Source of the DNA: Halomonas llamarensis
Lineage (GTDB): Bacteria > Pseudomonadota > Gammaproteobacteria > Pseudomonadales > Halomonadaceae
Assembly: GCF_023555005.1 (NCBI RefSeq)
Contig: NZ_JAMJPJ010000001.1
Location: 186,001 to 250,000, forward strand
DNA length: 64,000 nucleotides
Reading direction: 5' to 3'
Shown: piece by piece, positions 30,196 through 39,804 of the stretch
Layout: each line of letters starts with the position of its first letter
Numbering within the stretch: the stretch's first letter is position 1
Program-made: the position numbers and the translations under genes
Notes under the pieces: generated by a model
Told to the model about the DNA's origin: nothing
Database searches by the model: none
Seen by the model: the letters and a program-made list of their open reading frames with translations, nothing else

Positions 30196-31116
30196 ATGAG
30201 TCACAAGGCGACCCATCCACCCGATACTCCGCTTTATCCGATCCGGGAAGTGTCCCGCTTAACGGGTGTGAACTCGGTGACGCTGCGTGCGTGGGAGCGG
30301 CGCTACGGTCTCATTCGCCCCCAGCGCACGCCAAAAGGGCATCGCCTCTATGCTCAGGACGACATCGCTCGGGTTGAACGTATTCTTCAGTGGCTAAACC
30401 GCGGCGTACCGGTCAGCCAAGTCGGCGATCTGCTCGACCAGCCGGAAAAAGTCGAAGCCCCAACACCGACCAGCGGTGATTGGGAGAGCCAGCGCCAGCA
30501 CTTACAGGCCACCATCGAAGCGCTAAACCTGCCTAAGCTTGAGTCGCTGTATTACCAAAGCCTTTCTATCTATCCGGTTAGCGTGGCGATTAACGAGCTG
30601 TGGCAACCGGTGATTCTCAGCTTGGAAGCCCAATGGGCCAACACGCCCGATGCTTTAGTACGGCGCACCTTGGAAGCGTTTTTGCGCAGTCAAATTGGTA
30701 TCCGTTTGCATTACGCCAACCAGGCCACGCGCGGGCCGCTGATTCTGCTCAACGTGATGCCCGACGACCCCGGCCCACTATGGAGTCTCATGGCCGCCCT
30801 GATGGCCAGTGAACAGGGTTATCGCGTGCAGCTGTTAGATCGCAACCTACCGCTGGAAGATCTCCCCCAGGCCGTGGCCCGCCTGCACTCGTCGATGGTG
30901 TTGCTGGCCAGCGGCCAAAAAGAGAGCGATCACTACATTCACGAAGCGCTGCCTAACGCCGCTAGAACCCTGAACGTACCGCTTGGCGTGTGCGGGGAAG
31001 TGGCTCGCCTACGAGAGCACGCCTTCAGCGATGATTCGGTCCATTTGCTGGGGGATGACCTGCCGCAAGCCATCTCACGCTTACGTCCGCTGCTACGCGA
31101 ATCGGGCGTGCTATAG
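30196..31116 (+). CDS. MerR-family regulator, LitR/CarH-like without cobalamin ligands
   Basis: A 306-residue transcription factor. A MerR winged helix at residues 14-85 (YPIREVSRLTGVNSVTLRAW) is followed by a helical bundle and a Rossmann-like C-terminal domain, as in the light-sensing LitR/CarH repressors. The ligands for adenosylcobalamin are not conserved. The W-x9-EH motif keeps W147 but has Arg-Thr in place of Glu-His, and the ExHxxG loop reads DDPGPL (190-195) with no His. It therefore resembles the B12-free LitR branch, which must sense light through a partner or another signal. It sits upstream of photolyase. Confidence 0.82.
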   Translation: MSHKATHPPDTPLYPIREVSRLTGVNSVTLRAWERRYGLIRPQRTPKGHRLYAQDDIARVERILQWLNRGVPVSQVGDLLDQPEKVEAPTPTSGDWESQRQHLQATIEALNLPKLESLYYQSLSIYPVSVAINELWQPVILSLEAQWANTPDALVRRTLEAFLRSQIGIRLHYANQATRGPLILLNVMPDDPGPLWSLMAALMASEQGYRVQLLDRNLPLEDLPQAVARLHSSMVLLASGQKESDHYIHEALPNAARTLNVPLGVCGEVARLREHAFSDDSVHLLGDDLPQAISRLRPLLRESGVL

Positions 31117-31157
31117 CGCTAGATCGCGCGGCGCTTTCTCGCGTTAATGGAGGCAAT

Positions 31158-32567
31158 ATGGCACGGCAGCTGGTTTGGTTTCGCAGTGATTTACGCATTC
31201 ACGATAACAGCGCGCTTGCTGCCGCCGCGGCAAAAGGGCCTGTGGTCGCAGTATTTTTGCGCAGCATCACGCAGTGGCAAGCCCACGGCCACGGCGCTAA
31301 TAAACTCGATTTTTACGCCCGTGGCGTTACCGCGCTAAAAGACGCCCTTGAGGGGCTGAACATTCCCCTTTTACACCGCGATATCGACACCTTCGACAGC
31401 GCGCCTCAAGCGCTTTTAGACATCGCCCGCGAGCACGACATCTCGGCGCTGCACGTTAATCACGAGTACCCACTTAACGAGCAGCGCCGCGACCAGGACG
31501 TCTTTGACGCCTTTCATCACGCTGGCATTGCCGCCCACGGCTACCACGACGCCGTTGCCTTTGCTCCAGGTACACTGCTCACCGGCAAAGGCGACTATTA
31601 CGGGGTTTTTACCCCGTTCGCGAAAGCCTGGCATAAAAATGTACAACCCGAGCAACTAACCCTGCGCGACGCGCCTTCGCCACAAACGCCACTCAATATC
31701 GACAGCGACCCACTCCCGGCGCTTCCCGAACTTGACGACACGCCCGTGGATGGCCGCCAGTGGCCAGCGGGTGAAAACGCCGCCGCAGATCACCTGGAGC
31801 GATTCTTACGCTTTCGCGGTCGCTACTATCACGACCAGCGCGACTTTCCTGCCGTGCGCGGCACCAGTGGGCTTTCGCCTTATCTGGCGCTAGGGATGAT
31901 TTCGTATCGGCAGTGCCTGCAGGCAGTCATGAGCGAAAACGGCGGTCACTTAGCCGACGGCGATGCGGGGCTAACCGCCTGGGTGAATGAGCTGATCTGG
32001 CGCGAATTTTACCAGCATGTGGCCGTAGGCTTTCCCAAGGTATGCCGCTATCAGCCTTTTCAAGACCACACTCGGGCGCTTGCTTGGCGCGATGACAAGG
32101 CGAGTTTTCACGCCTGGTGCGAGGGGCGAACCGGCTACCCTTTAGTGGATGCCGCCATGCGCCAGCTGGTGACCACCGGCTGGATGCACAATCGCCTGCG
32201 CATGGTAACCGCGATGTTTTTGAGTAAACACTTACTCATCGACTGGCGCCGAGGCGAGGCGTTTTTTATGCGCCATCTTATCGACGGCGAATTCTGCGCC
32301 AACAACGGCGGCTGGCAATGGGCCGCTTCCACCGGCACCGACGCCGCGCCCTACTTTCGTATTTTTAACCCCACGACCCAGTCCACCCGCTTCGACCCGG
32401 CGGGCGACTTTATTGCCCACTGGCTGCCCGAGCTCGCCGAACTCCCGGCGAAAGCCCGCCACGCTCCTCCCTCTGACCTGCTCACCCGGCTCGACTACCC
32501 CGCCCCGGTTGTCGAGCACAAAGCGGCACGCCAGCGCGCGCTTGAGGCGTTCAAAGCGCTGAAATAA
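31158..32567 (+). CDS. phrB: deoxyribodipyrimidine photolyase, class I
   Basis: A 469-residue DNA repair flavoprotein that splits UV pyrimidine dimers with blue light. The N-terminal antenna domain begins LVWFRSDLRIHDNSAL; the FAD domain holds WVNELIWREFYQH (about 275-287), the active-site region MRQLVTTGWMHNRLRM (about 335-350) and WQWAASTGTDAAPYFRIFNP (about 392-411). An RBS, GGAGGC, is next to the start. It is the first enzyme gene after the MerR regulator (42 bases). Confidence 0.96.
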   Translation: MARQLVWFRSDLRIHDNSALAAAAAKGPVVAVFLRSITQWQAHGHGANKLDFYARGVTALKDALEGLNIPLLHRDIDTFDSAPQALLDIAREHDISALHVNHEYPLNEQRRDQDVFDAFHHAGIAAHGYHDAVAFAPGTLLTGKGDYYGVFTPFAKAWHKNVQPEQLTLRDAPSPQTPLNIDSDPLPALPELDDTPVDGRQWPAGENAAADHLERFLRFRGRYYHDQRDFPAVRGTSGLSPYLALGMISYRQCLQAVMSENGGHLADGDAGLTAWVNELIWREFYQHVAVGFPKVCRYQPFQDHTRALAWRDDKASFHAWCEGRTGYPLVDAAMRQLVTTGWMHNRLRMVTAMFLSKHLLIDWRRGEAFFMRHLIDGEFCANNGGWQWAASTGTDAAPYFRIFNPTTQSTRFDPAGDFIAHWLPELAELPAKARHAPPSDLLTRLDYPAPVVEHKAARQRALEAFKALK

Positions 32568-32580
32568 GCCGGTGGCGGGC

Positions 32581-32633
32581 CCTTCGACAGGCTCAGGGCG
32601 AGCGTCATCCGTTCACCCTGAGCTTGTCGAAGG
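32581..32633. repeat. inverted pair of REP-like elements
   Basis: CCTTCGACAGGCTCAGGGCG (from 32581) and CGTTCACCCTGAGCTTGTCG (from 32610) are near-perfect reverse complements separated by a few bases. The hairpin lies between phrB and the next gene and could attenuate transcription or stabilise the 3' end of the phrB message. Confidence 0.8.
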
Positions 32634-32678
32634 GCGCTTGTCGAAAAGTGGACAGGATTTAGCCTTAAGGAGATCCTC

Positions 32679-33110
32679 ATGCCTCACGATACCTCGTTAG
32701 AGACCTTTTGTGCTTTTTTTAATAAACTAGACAATACCTGTACAGAAAAGCTATACGAGGTATATACTGATGATGTCGTTTTTAGCGATCCGCTGCACCG
32801 CGTCGAAGGGCGTGCTGCGCTGGAGAGTTACTTTTCGGTGATGTACGAAAACGTGACTGAGTGTCGTTTCATCTATCACCAACGCGTGTGCCAAGGCGAT
32901 ACCGCTTTTGTGACATGGACCATGCACTTTGCGCACTCGTCATTGGCAAGCGGCAAAGTCATCGCGGTTGAAGGGTGCTCACACCTAACATTCGCAGACG
33001 ACGGGCGTGTCGCGCACCACCGAGACTACTTTGATGCGGGTGCTATGCTGTACGAGCACGTCCCTATTTTAGGCCGCTTGGTACGCCTGCTTAAAAGGCG
33101 AGTCAATTAA
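32679..33110 (+). CDS. SnoaL/NTF2-like protein of the photolyase cluster
   Basis: A 143-residue NTF2-fold protein with no signal peptide. Typical elements are an early helix, the acidic YTDDVVFSDPLH strand-loop (about 28-39), GRAALESYF, and GCSHLTFADDGRVAHHRDYFD near residues 99-119. AAGGAG eight bases upstream fixes the start. Genes of this kind regularly stand between photolyase and the SDR/oxidase/DUF1365/methyltransferase genes in proteobacteria; the biochemical role is unknown. Confidence 0.8.
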   Translation: MPHDTSLETFCAFFNKLDNTCTEKLYEVYTDDVVFSDPLHRVEGRAALESYFSVMYENVTECRFIYHQRVCQGDTAFVTWTMHFAHSSLASGKVIAVEGCSHLTFADDGRVAHHRDYFDAGAMLYEHVPILGRLVRLLKRRVN

Positions 33111-33139
33111 CGCCAGGCAGTCAGTTAACGGAGTGTCAC

Positions 33140-33925
33140 ATGAGTCGATGGGAAACGCCGCAACGCATATGGTTGACCGGCGCCACCTCCGGGATCGGCG
33201 AAGCCGTAGCGAAAAAACTGCTCAATGAAGGTCACCTGGTGGTACTCAGTGCCCGCAGCGCCGACAAACTTGACGCCCTGTGCGCTCATCACCTCAACGC
33301 CATTGCGCTGCCGCTGGATATCAGCGACCGCGACGCCGTACTTGCCGCCGGCGAAACGATTCGTGAACGCGTCGGTGCGCTGGATGTGGTGCTGCTCAAC
33401 GCCGGTACCTGCGAGTACGTGAACATGCCTGATTTTGACATGGCGCTAATCGAGCGGGTTTTCACCCCTAATCTGTACGGTACGCTGTACGGGGTGGAAG
33501 CCGCCCTGCCGCTGCTGCGCGCGGCGCGTAAAGAAGGCCGCCCGGCACGCCTTGCCGCCACGTCTAGCGCCTCTGCCTATCTCCCCTTGCCCCGCGCTGA
33601 AGCTTACGGCGCCTCCAAAGCGGCGGTGAGCTACTTTCTGGAATCGCTGCGCCTTGATCTGCACCCAGAAGGCATCGGCGTCAGCCTTATCCACCCTGGC
33701 TTTGTGAAAACACCACTAACTGAACGTAATGACTTTCCCATGCCAATGCGTGTAAGCGTTGATGACGCCGCTGAGGCCATCCTTAATGGCTTGGCCAAAG
33801 GCACGCTGGATATTCACTTCCCGCGCCGTTTTACCTTCCTCGTTAAGCTGATCGGCATTCTGCCGCCAAGGTTTCGTCGCGCTATTGGGCTGCGCATGGC
33901 CCGCTCGCAAGGAGATAACGCATGA
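33140..33925 (+). CDS. short-chain dehydrogenase/reductase
   Basis: A 261-residue classical SDR. The cofactor motif TGATSGIGEAVA is at about residues 13-24, LNAGTCEY in place of NNAG near 90, a catalytic Ser in the ATSSASAYLP region (about 141-150) and Tyr-x3-Lys in AYGASKAA (about 155-162). It overlaps the next gene by four bases, starting the overlapping run 33140-37932. It probably acts on a lipid intermediate with its neighbours, by context. Confidence 0.9.
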   Translation: MSRWETPQRIWLTGATSGIGEAVAKKLLNEGHLVVLSARSADKLDALCAHHLNAIALPLDISDRDAVLAAGETIRERVGALDVVLLNAGTCEYVNMPDFDMALIERVFTPNLYGTLYGVEAALPLLRAARKEGRPARLAATSSASAYLPLPRAEAYGASKAAVSYFLESLRLDLHPEGIGVSLIHPGFVKTPLTERNDFPMPMRVSVDDAAEAILNGLAKGTLDIHFPRRFTFLVKLIGILPPRFRRAIGLRMARSQGDNA

Positions 33926-35295
33926 CTCAGCCGGCTCCGTTTCACGCCTCGCAGCGTATCGCCGTTGTTGGCAGCGGCATTAGTGGCATGGCCGCCGCTT
34001 GGTATCTCTCAGCGCAGCATGAAGTGACACTGTTTGAGTCCGCCGAGCGATTGGGCGGCCACACCGCGACGGTCGACGTGGAGGTAGGCGGCAAGCCGTA
34101 TGCCATCGACACCGGTTTTATTGTCTTTAACGACTGGACCTACCCGCACTTTCAACGCCTACTAGAAACCCTGAACGTCGCCGTGCAGCCCACCGAAATG
34201 AGCTTTTCGGTGCACGAAACCGAGGCCGATTTCGAGTACAACGGTCACACGCTAGCCTCACTGTTCGCCCAGCGGCGTAATCTGCTGCGCCCGGCCTTCT
34301 ACCGGCTGCTTAGCGATATCATGCGCTTTAACCGCGAGGCGACCAAAGACCTCGACAGCGAACGCCTACCCGCCAATATGACGCTTGGTGAATATCTTGA
34401 TCGCAATGGCTACAGCGACGCCTTTCAGCGCCGCTACCTGCTGCCCATGGGCGCGGCGATTTGGTCGGCAAGCATTAATGATCTGCGCGCTTTCCCGCTG
34501 ACGTTTTTCGTGCGGTTCTTCCGCAACCACGGGCTTTTGAGCGTCAGCGACCGCCCGCAGTGGTACACCTTAATCGGCGGCTCCCGGGCCTATATCCCCG
34601 CGCTCACCGCGCCTTATGCCGCGCGTATTCGATTGAACACACCGGTCAGCGCCATCCAGCGCGATAGCACCGGGGTCACGCTGACCACCCCGTCAGGCGA
34701 AGAACGCTTCGATCAAGTGGTGCTGGCCTGCCATAGCGACCAGGCGCTTTCAATGCTGTCCGATGCCTCGCCCGCTGAGCGCGACATCCTCGGGGCGATG
34801 CCGTATCAAGACAACGATGTCGTGCTGCACACCGATACACGCCTGCTACCTCGGCGCCAGCGCGCTTGGGCCAGCTGGAACTACCGTCTCGACCAGCGCG
34901 ACGCACAAGCGCGCGTTTCGGTTACCTACGACATGAATATTCTGCAGCGCTTAGAGGCCGACACCACGTTTTGTGTGACGCTCAACGACAGCGAAAGCAT
35001 CGACCCCGCCAAAGTACTTAGACGCTTCACCTACGCCCATCCGCAGTTCACCCTTGAGGGCTACGCCGCGCAGCAGCGCCACGGCGAGATTTCCGGTGCA
35101 CCGTCGACCTTTGGCCGCACCCACTTCTGTGGGGCTTACTGGCGCAACGGTTTTCACGAAGACGGCGTTTGGAGCGCGCTGCGCGTCGCTCGCGCCCTGG
35201 GTTGCGACGAAGCCGCTCCGCCACTAGACGCCCCCACCGCCCTACCCGCGCATGAGCTAATGCCCCACGCGGGCGTGGGAGACGGGCTCGGATGA
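33922..35295 (+). CDS. FAD-dependent amine oxidase-type oxidoreductase
   Basis: A 457-residue flavoprotein resembling protoporphyrinogen oxidase/amine oxidases. It has IAVVGSGISGMAAAWYL (about 13-29), FESAERLGGHTATVDVE (about 38-54), YAIDTGFIVFNDWTYPHF and a C-terminal FCGAYWRNGFHEDGVWSALR FAD loop (about 406-425). In bacteria this family is almost always next to DUF1365 and a cyclopropane synthase-like methyltransferase, as here. In Rhodobacter related genes are induced by singlet oxygen and take part in unusual fatty acid formation. Overlaps on both sides indicate coupled translation. Confidence 0.87.
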   Translation: MTQPAPFHASQRIAVVGSGISGMAAAWYLSAQHEVTLFESAERLGGHTATVDVEVGGKPYAIDTGFIVFNDWTYPHFQRLLETLNVAVQPTEMSFSVHETEADFEYNGHTLASLFAQRRNLLRPAFYRLLSDIMRFNREATKDLDSERLPANMTLGEYLDRNGYSDAFQRRYLLPMGAAIWSASINDLRAFPLTFFVRFFRNHGLLSVSDRPQWYTLIGGSRAYIPALTAPYAARIRLNTPVSAIQRDSTGVTLTTPSGEERFDQVVLACHSDQALSMLSDASPAERDILGAMPYQDNDVVLHTDTRLLPRRQRAWASWNYRLDQRDAQARVSVTYDMNILQRLEADTTFCVTLNDSESIDPAKVLRRFTYAHPQFTLEGYAAQQRHGEISGAPSTFGRTHFCGAYWRNGFHEDGVWSALRVARALGCDEAAPPLDAPTALPAHELMPHAGVGDGLG

Positions 35296-36083
35296 GCATC
35301 ATGGCAGAGACGGTTAGCTCGCGTATTTATTGTGGCACACTGCGCCACCGCCGCTTTACGCCGCGCCATCATGCCTTTAGTTACCGGATATGGATGGCGT
35401 GGCTGGACCTTGACGAGCTCCCCGCGCTATTCGACGGCGTGCCCGGTTTTAGTGCCCGCCGCTCGGCGCTGGCACGCTTTCGCCGCGAAGACTACCTGGC
35501 GCCGACGGATATCCCGCTAGAAGACGCCGTGCGCGCCGAGCTCACCCGCCAGCTAGGCAGCGCCCCTGAAGGGCGAATTTTTATCCTCACTCAGCTACGC
35601 ACTTTCGGCGTCATTTTTAACCCCATCACGCTTTACTACGTTTACGACCGCGATGACCGGCTCGCCGCCGTGCTGGGGGAAGTCACCAACATGCCGTGGC
35701 GCGAGCGCACCGCCTATGCCTGCACGGTCGACCCCAAACGCCATCGCCACACGGCGACATTTGCCAAACACATGCACGTCTCGCCGTTTAACCCCATGGA
35801 CATGACCTACCGCTGGCGCTTCAACACCCCGGACAAGCAGCTACTCGTACACATGGAGAACTGGCACAACGCCCCTGCTCCCGATACACCGCCGCTTCAG
35901 TTTGATGCCACCCTGACGCTCACCGGCGCTCCGACGACTCGGCGCGTGCTGCTAAGCACACTGGCACGCCAACCGTGGATCAGCTTAAAAACGGTGGCGG
36001 GCATTCACTTTCAAGCGCTCAAGCTGTGGCTTAAGCGCGTCCCCCTTTACGACCATTCTCAACGCAAGGAGACACGAAAATGA
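35292..36083 (+). CDS. DUF1365 family protein
   Basis: A 263-residue member of DUF1365. Conserved stretches are LRHRRFTPRHHAFSYRIWM (about 15-33), FNPITLYYVYD (about 110-120) and KHMHVSPFNPMDMTYRW (about 158-174). No catalytic mechanism is established for the family; its constant partners are the oxidase before it and the methyltransferase after it, both overlapping by four bases. A role in lipid modification is inferred from that. Confidence 0.88.
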   Translation: MSIMAETVSSRIYCGTLRHRRFTPRHHAFSYRIWMAWLDLDELPALFDGVPGFSARRSALARFRREDYLAPTDIPLEDAVRAELTRQLGSAPEGRIFILTQLRTFGVIFNPITLYYVYDRDDRLAAVLGEVTNMPWRERTAYACTVDPKRHRHTATFAKHMHVSPFNPMDMTYRWRFNTPDKQLLVHMENWHNAPAPDTPPLQFDATLTLTGAPTTRRVLLSTLARQPWISLKTVAGIHFQALKLWLKRVPLYDHSQRKETRK

Positions 36084-37405
36084 CCATCCTGCGTACGTCC
36101 CGCTCATCAACCCCACCCTCTACGTCGCCTGCGCTTGCAAAAGATGCGGCCGCACCGGCGGCCAAGCCCTCCGCCGCGCAAGCTGATCGTGTGACGCGCT
36201 GGTTAAAACCGCGCTTGCTCAAGCAGCTCGACACGTTTCAGGGCGGCCATATCACCTTGATTGAAGGCACGAAACGCCACCACCTCGGCCAAGGCGGGCC
36301 GCTGCAGGTCACGGTTGTCATTCGCCATCCGCGGGCCTGGAAACGCCTAGCCTTCGGGGGAACGATCGGGGCGGCGGAATCGTACATGGATCACGATTGG
36401 GACGCCGATGACCTCGTCGCGCTGGTGCGTCTTTTCGCCGTGAACTTAGAGCAGGTCAATAGCAAGTTGGAAACCGGCAGCGCGCGCTTCACCCGTTGGC
36501 TGCTCAATACCGCCTACCGTTTTCAACGTAATAGCGTCGAAGGCGCTAAGCGCAATATCGCCGCCCATTACGATATCGGCAACGACTTGTTCTCGACGTT
36601 TTTGGATCGTGAGCACTGGATGTATTCCAGCGCCGTGTTCCCTTACCCGGATGCCAGCCTAGAAGAGGCCTCGACCTACAAGCTCGACCTCATGTTGGAG
36701 AAACTCGACGTTCGCCCCGAACACCACTTGCTGGAAATCGGCACCGGCTGGGGCGGGCTTGCCCTGCATGCAGCCAAAACCCGTGGCTGCCACGTCACCA
36801 CCACCACGATCTCGGACGAGCAACACATCCATACGGCGGCGCGCATCAAAGCCGAAGGGCTTGAGCATAAAATCACCCTACTCAAACAGGATTACCGCGC
36901 GCTCACCGGCACTTACGACCGCGTGATTTCGGTGGAGATGATCGAAGCGGTAGGGCATCAATACTTAGATACCTACCTGGCCAAAATCGACAGCCTGCTC
37001 GCTCAGGATGGCCAAGCCATGCTGCAGGCCATCACCATTCGCGACCAGCGCTTTGAAGCGGCAAAACGCGAGATGGATTTCATCAAGCGCTATATTTTCC
37101 CCGGCGGTTTTTTGCCCTCGCACCACGCCATGCTGAAAAGCCTGACGCGCAAAACGTCGCTCAATATGGTAGCGCTCGATGAAATTGGCCAGCACTACGC
37201 GCGCACCCTGCGCGAATGGCGCCACCGTTTTGAGGCGAACCTAGAAGCCGTGTCCAACTTAGGCTACGACGAACGCTTTGTGCGTATGTGGCGCTATTAT
37301 CTGTGCTATTGCGAAGGCGGTTTTTTGGAGCGCTCCATCGGCACCTGCCATTTACTGATGGCCAAACCCCAAGCCAAACCGGTACCGCTGACAGGAGCCT
37401 TGTAA
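36080..37405 (+). CDS. cfa: cyclopropane-fatty-acyl-phospholipid synthase-like methyltransferase
   Basis: A 441-residue SAM-dependent enzyme that modifies double bonds of membrane lipid acyl chains. After a Pro/Ala-rich N-terminal stretch (1-35) come AHYDIGNDLFSTFLD (about 166-180), MYSSAVF, the SAM motif LLEIGTGWGGLALHAA (about 217-232), VEMIEAVGHQYL (about 284-295) and KRYIFPGGFLPSH (about 335-347). In this oxidase/DUF1365 context it could make cyclopropane, methyl-branched or furan-type fatty acids; sequence cannot decide. Confidence 0.9.
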   Translation: MTILRTSRSSTPPSTSPALAKDAAAPAAKPSAAQADRVTRWLKPRLLKQLDTFQGGHITLIEGTKRHHLGQGGPLQVTVVIRHPRAWKRLAFGGTIGAAESYMDHDWDADDLVALVRLFAVNLEQVNSKLETGSARFTRWLLNTAYRFQRNSVEGAKRNIAAHYDIGNDLFSTFLDREHWMYSSAVFPYPDASLEEASTYKLDLMLEKLDVRPEHHLLEIGTGWGGLALHAAKTRGCHVTTTTISDEQHIHTAARIKAEGLEHKITLLKQDYRALTGTYDRVISVEMIEAVGHQYLDTYLAKIDSLLAQDGQAMLQAITIRDQRFEAAKREMDFIKRYIFPGGFLPSHHAMLKSLTRKTSLNMVALDEIGQHYARTLREWRHRFEANLEAVSNLGYDERFVRMWRYYLCYCEGGFLERSIGTCHLLMAKPQAKPVPLTGAL

Positions 37406-37932
37406 TGGCGGCAACGCCTCCTTCTTGGCGTGCACTGCTCGCCAACGTATTGCGCTTTGAAGTGGGCTGGTTTTTGTGCGTACTGGGAGGCTCGTGGGTG
37501 GCACTGCTAGCAGCAAGTGCCCTGATTGCTTGGCACTTACGCGTGATGGCAGCCCCCGGGGAGTGGCGTTTGCTTCTCGGCTTCGCGCTGCTCGGGCTTG
37601 TGCTCGACGGCGGTTTGGCGCTGTTGGGCGGGTTTGATTTCAGTGGCCACACACGGGTGTTCGGCTTGATGCCGCTGTGGCTATGGATGTTGTGGCCACT
37701 TTTTGCCACCTTGATTCTGCACTCGCTGCGATGGCTGTGGCGCTACCCGCTATTGGCGTTTTTGGGTGGTGCGGTAAGCGGCCCCTTCTCCTATTACGGT
37801 GGCGCGATGCTAGCCGATGTTGGAATAGCGCCTTGGCTGCTGCCCACGCAGGCGGTTATTTGGGGCATACTATGTGTGGTGCTGGCTCGCTACTTGCCAC
37901 GCTTTTTCCCACGCTACGACCTATCACCTTGA
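37405..37932 (+). CDS. DUF2878 family inner-membrane protein
   Basis: A 175-residue polytopic protein with about five hydrophobic segments. The GPFSYYGGAMLADVG segment near residue 130 fits DUF2878, which regularly ends photolyase/methyltransferase clusters. The ATG at 37405 overlaps the methyltransferase TAA. It is convergent with the c-di-GMP gene. Confidence 0.8.
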   Translation: MAATPPSWRALLANVLRFEVGWFLCVLGGSWVALLAASALIAWHLRVMAAPGEWRLLLGFALLGLVLDGGLALLGGFDFSGHTRVFGLMPLWLWMLWPLFATLILHSLRWLWRYPLLAFLGGAVSGPFSYYGGAMLADVGIAPWLLPTQAVIWGILCVVLARYLPRFFPRYDLSP

Positions 37933-37941
37933 GCTCCGTGT

Positions 37942-39804
37942 TTAAGAGGCCGACTGAGCCAGCGAAGCCTCGGCACGCCCTGGCGAATCACCCAGCCAAC
38001 GCGTCTCCAGCTCTGGCACCGGCAAGGGGCGGGAAAAATAGAACCCCTGCACAATGCTACAGACTGCGTCGACCAAAAACTGGCACTGTGCTTTGGTTTC
38101 AACACCTTCTGCCACCACATCCAGCCCCATCCCTTCCGCCATCGCGAGCACGGCTTTGACAATGGCGGCATCGGCTTGGCTTTCGGGTAGCTCGCGAATG
38201 AAGGCGCGATCCAGCTTGACCTTATCCACCGGCAGGCGCTTGAGATAAGCCAACGACGAATAGCCGGTGCCGAAATCGTCAATCGCAATCGGAAAGCCTT
38301 GGTCGCGCAGCGCTTTCAGCCTTGGCCCCATATCGCCGGCGCGCTCATCTAACAGCACCGACTCGGTAAGCTCCAACCCGATTTGCGCCGGGCGCAAGCG
38401 GTAGCGCTTCAAACAGCCCGCAAGCTGACTCTCCAAATCCCCATGAAACAGCTGCAAAGCGGAAATATTGATCCAAATCGTGGCCTTGGGCATCTCGCTA
38501 TTTTGCCAGTGCGCTTGCTGAGCACAGGCTTTCTCGATGACCCAGGTGCCAAGCTCTGTCATTAGGCCGTGGCGCTCAGCGAGGGGGATAAACTCGCCGG
38601 GGGAAATCATGCCATCGCGGGGGTGGCGCCAACGCAGCAGCGCTTCCATCCCGGTTAGCTCACCCGAGCCTGGGTGGTGCTGCGTCTGGTAATGCAGCTC
38701 CAGCTGATCCCCCGAGACTAACGCCGCGCGCAAATCACTGACCAGCGCCAACTGCGGGTTATCCTGCTTATCCAGCGCCGGACGAAAGCGCAGGCTATGG
38801 TTACGCCCCAAGCGCTTGGCGCTATAAAGCGCTGACTCTAAGCGCTGGAACAGCACGCCGGAATCTCGCCCATCTTCCGGTGCGCGACAACTGCCCACGG
38901 TAATCCCCAACCGCAGCGACTGCTCGTTGATTTCAAACGGGTGGCACATGTGTTCGCGAACGTCCGCCACCCACTTATCGTGATCATCAAAGGTAGTGGT
39001 ACGGATGACCAAAAATTCATCGCCACCGAGGCGCCCTACCACGCCGCCCGCCGCGTAACTTGCCAAACGCTGAGCAAAACGCGCCAGCAGGCGGTCGCCT
39101 TGCTCAACGCCTAATCCATCGTTGACGGTTTTTAAGCCGTCGATATCGATCAACGCCAAATCCAGGCTCTCACCGGCGCGCAGATGGCGCAGGCGCGAAG
39201 CCGTCAAATCGTGCAGCCGACGGCGGTTGGGCAAACCGGTCAGCGGGTCTTCATAGCCGATACGACGCAAATCCTGCTCGCGGGCTTTCTGCGCCGAAAT
39301 ATCGGTAAAGAGACTGATGAAATGCGTAATTTCACCACGTTTATTGGTCACCGCACGCACTTTCAGCCACTCGGGGTACTCATCACCGTGCTTGCGTCGG
39401 TTCCACATTTCTCCTTCCCAGCGGCCAGTGCTTTTCAACGTATTCCAGAAGGTTTGGTAAAACGCTTTATCGTGACGTGGTGCGGCTAACGTTTCGAGTT
39501 TGCGCCCGACCATTTCCGAACTCTCATAGCCGGTAATTTCGGTAAACGCCGGGTTTACCGCTATCACGCGATTCTCCACATCGCTCACCACCACGGCATC
39601 GCCGGTTAGGCTAATCACATCTTGCGACAGCCGCATATACACGCGCTGCTGACACACTAGACGCCACCCGTCCCATATCCCCAACGCGACAATCGCCGTA
39701 GCGACCAAGCGTAAAAGCGCATCAGGAATCCACACGCAAGCAGGCAGCGCCATCAGCGCCACCCATACGAGCGGGCGATTATTAAGAGAAATAGTTGGCC
39801 ACAT
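37942..39804 (-). CDS. membrane PAS-GGDEF-EAL protein (c-di-GMP turnover)
   Basis: A 620-residue signalling protein. Two membrane helices (about 10-27 and 30-50) are followed by a PAS domain (about 60-172), a GGDEF domain with intact GGDEF at 260-264, and an EAL domain with intact EAL (387-389), ELTES (478-482) and DDFGTGYSS (509-517). Both catalytic sites look complete, so it could both make and degrade c-di-GMP, gated by the PAS sensor. It may influence motility versus attachment, but it is not in a flagellar operon. Confidence 0.93.
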   Translation of the reverse strand: MWPTISLNNRPLVWVALMALPACVWIPDALLRLVATAIVALGIWDGWRLVCQQRVYMRLSQDVISLTGDAVVVSDVENRVIAVNPAFTEITGYESSEMVGRKLETLAAPRHDKAFYQTFWNTLKSTGRWEGEMWNRRKHGDEYPEWLKVRAVTNKRGEITHFISLFTDISAQKAREQDLRRIGYEDPLTGLPNRRRLHDLTASRLRHLRAGESLDLALIDIDGLKTVNDGLGVEQGDRLLARFAQRLASYAAGGVVGRLGGDEFLVIRTTTFDDHDKWVADVREHMCHPFEINEQSLRLGITVGSCRAPEDGRDSGVLFQRLESALYSAKRLGRNHSLRFRPALDKQDNPQLALVSDLRAALVSGDQLELHYQTQHHPGSGELTGMEALLRWRHPRDGMISPGEFIPLAERHGLMTELGTWVIEKACAQQAHWQNSEMPKATIWINISALQLFHGDLESQLAGCLKRYRLRPAQIGLELTESVLLDERAGDMGPRLKALRDQGFPIAIDDFGTGYSSLAYLKRLPVDKVKLDRAFIRELPESQADAAIVKAVLAMAEGMGLDVVAEGVETKAQCQFLVDAVCSIVQGFYFSRPLPVPELETRWLGDSPGRAEASLAQSAS

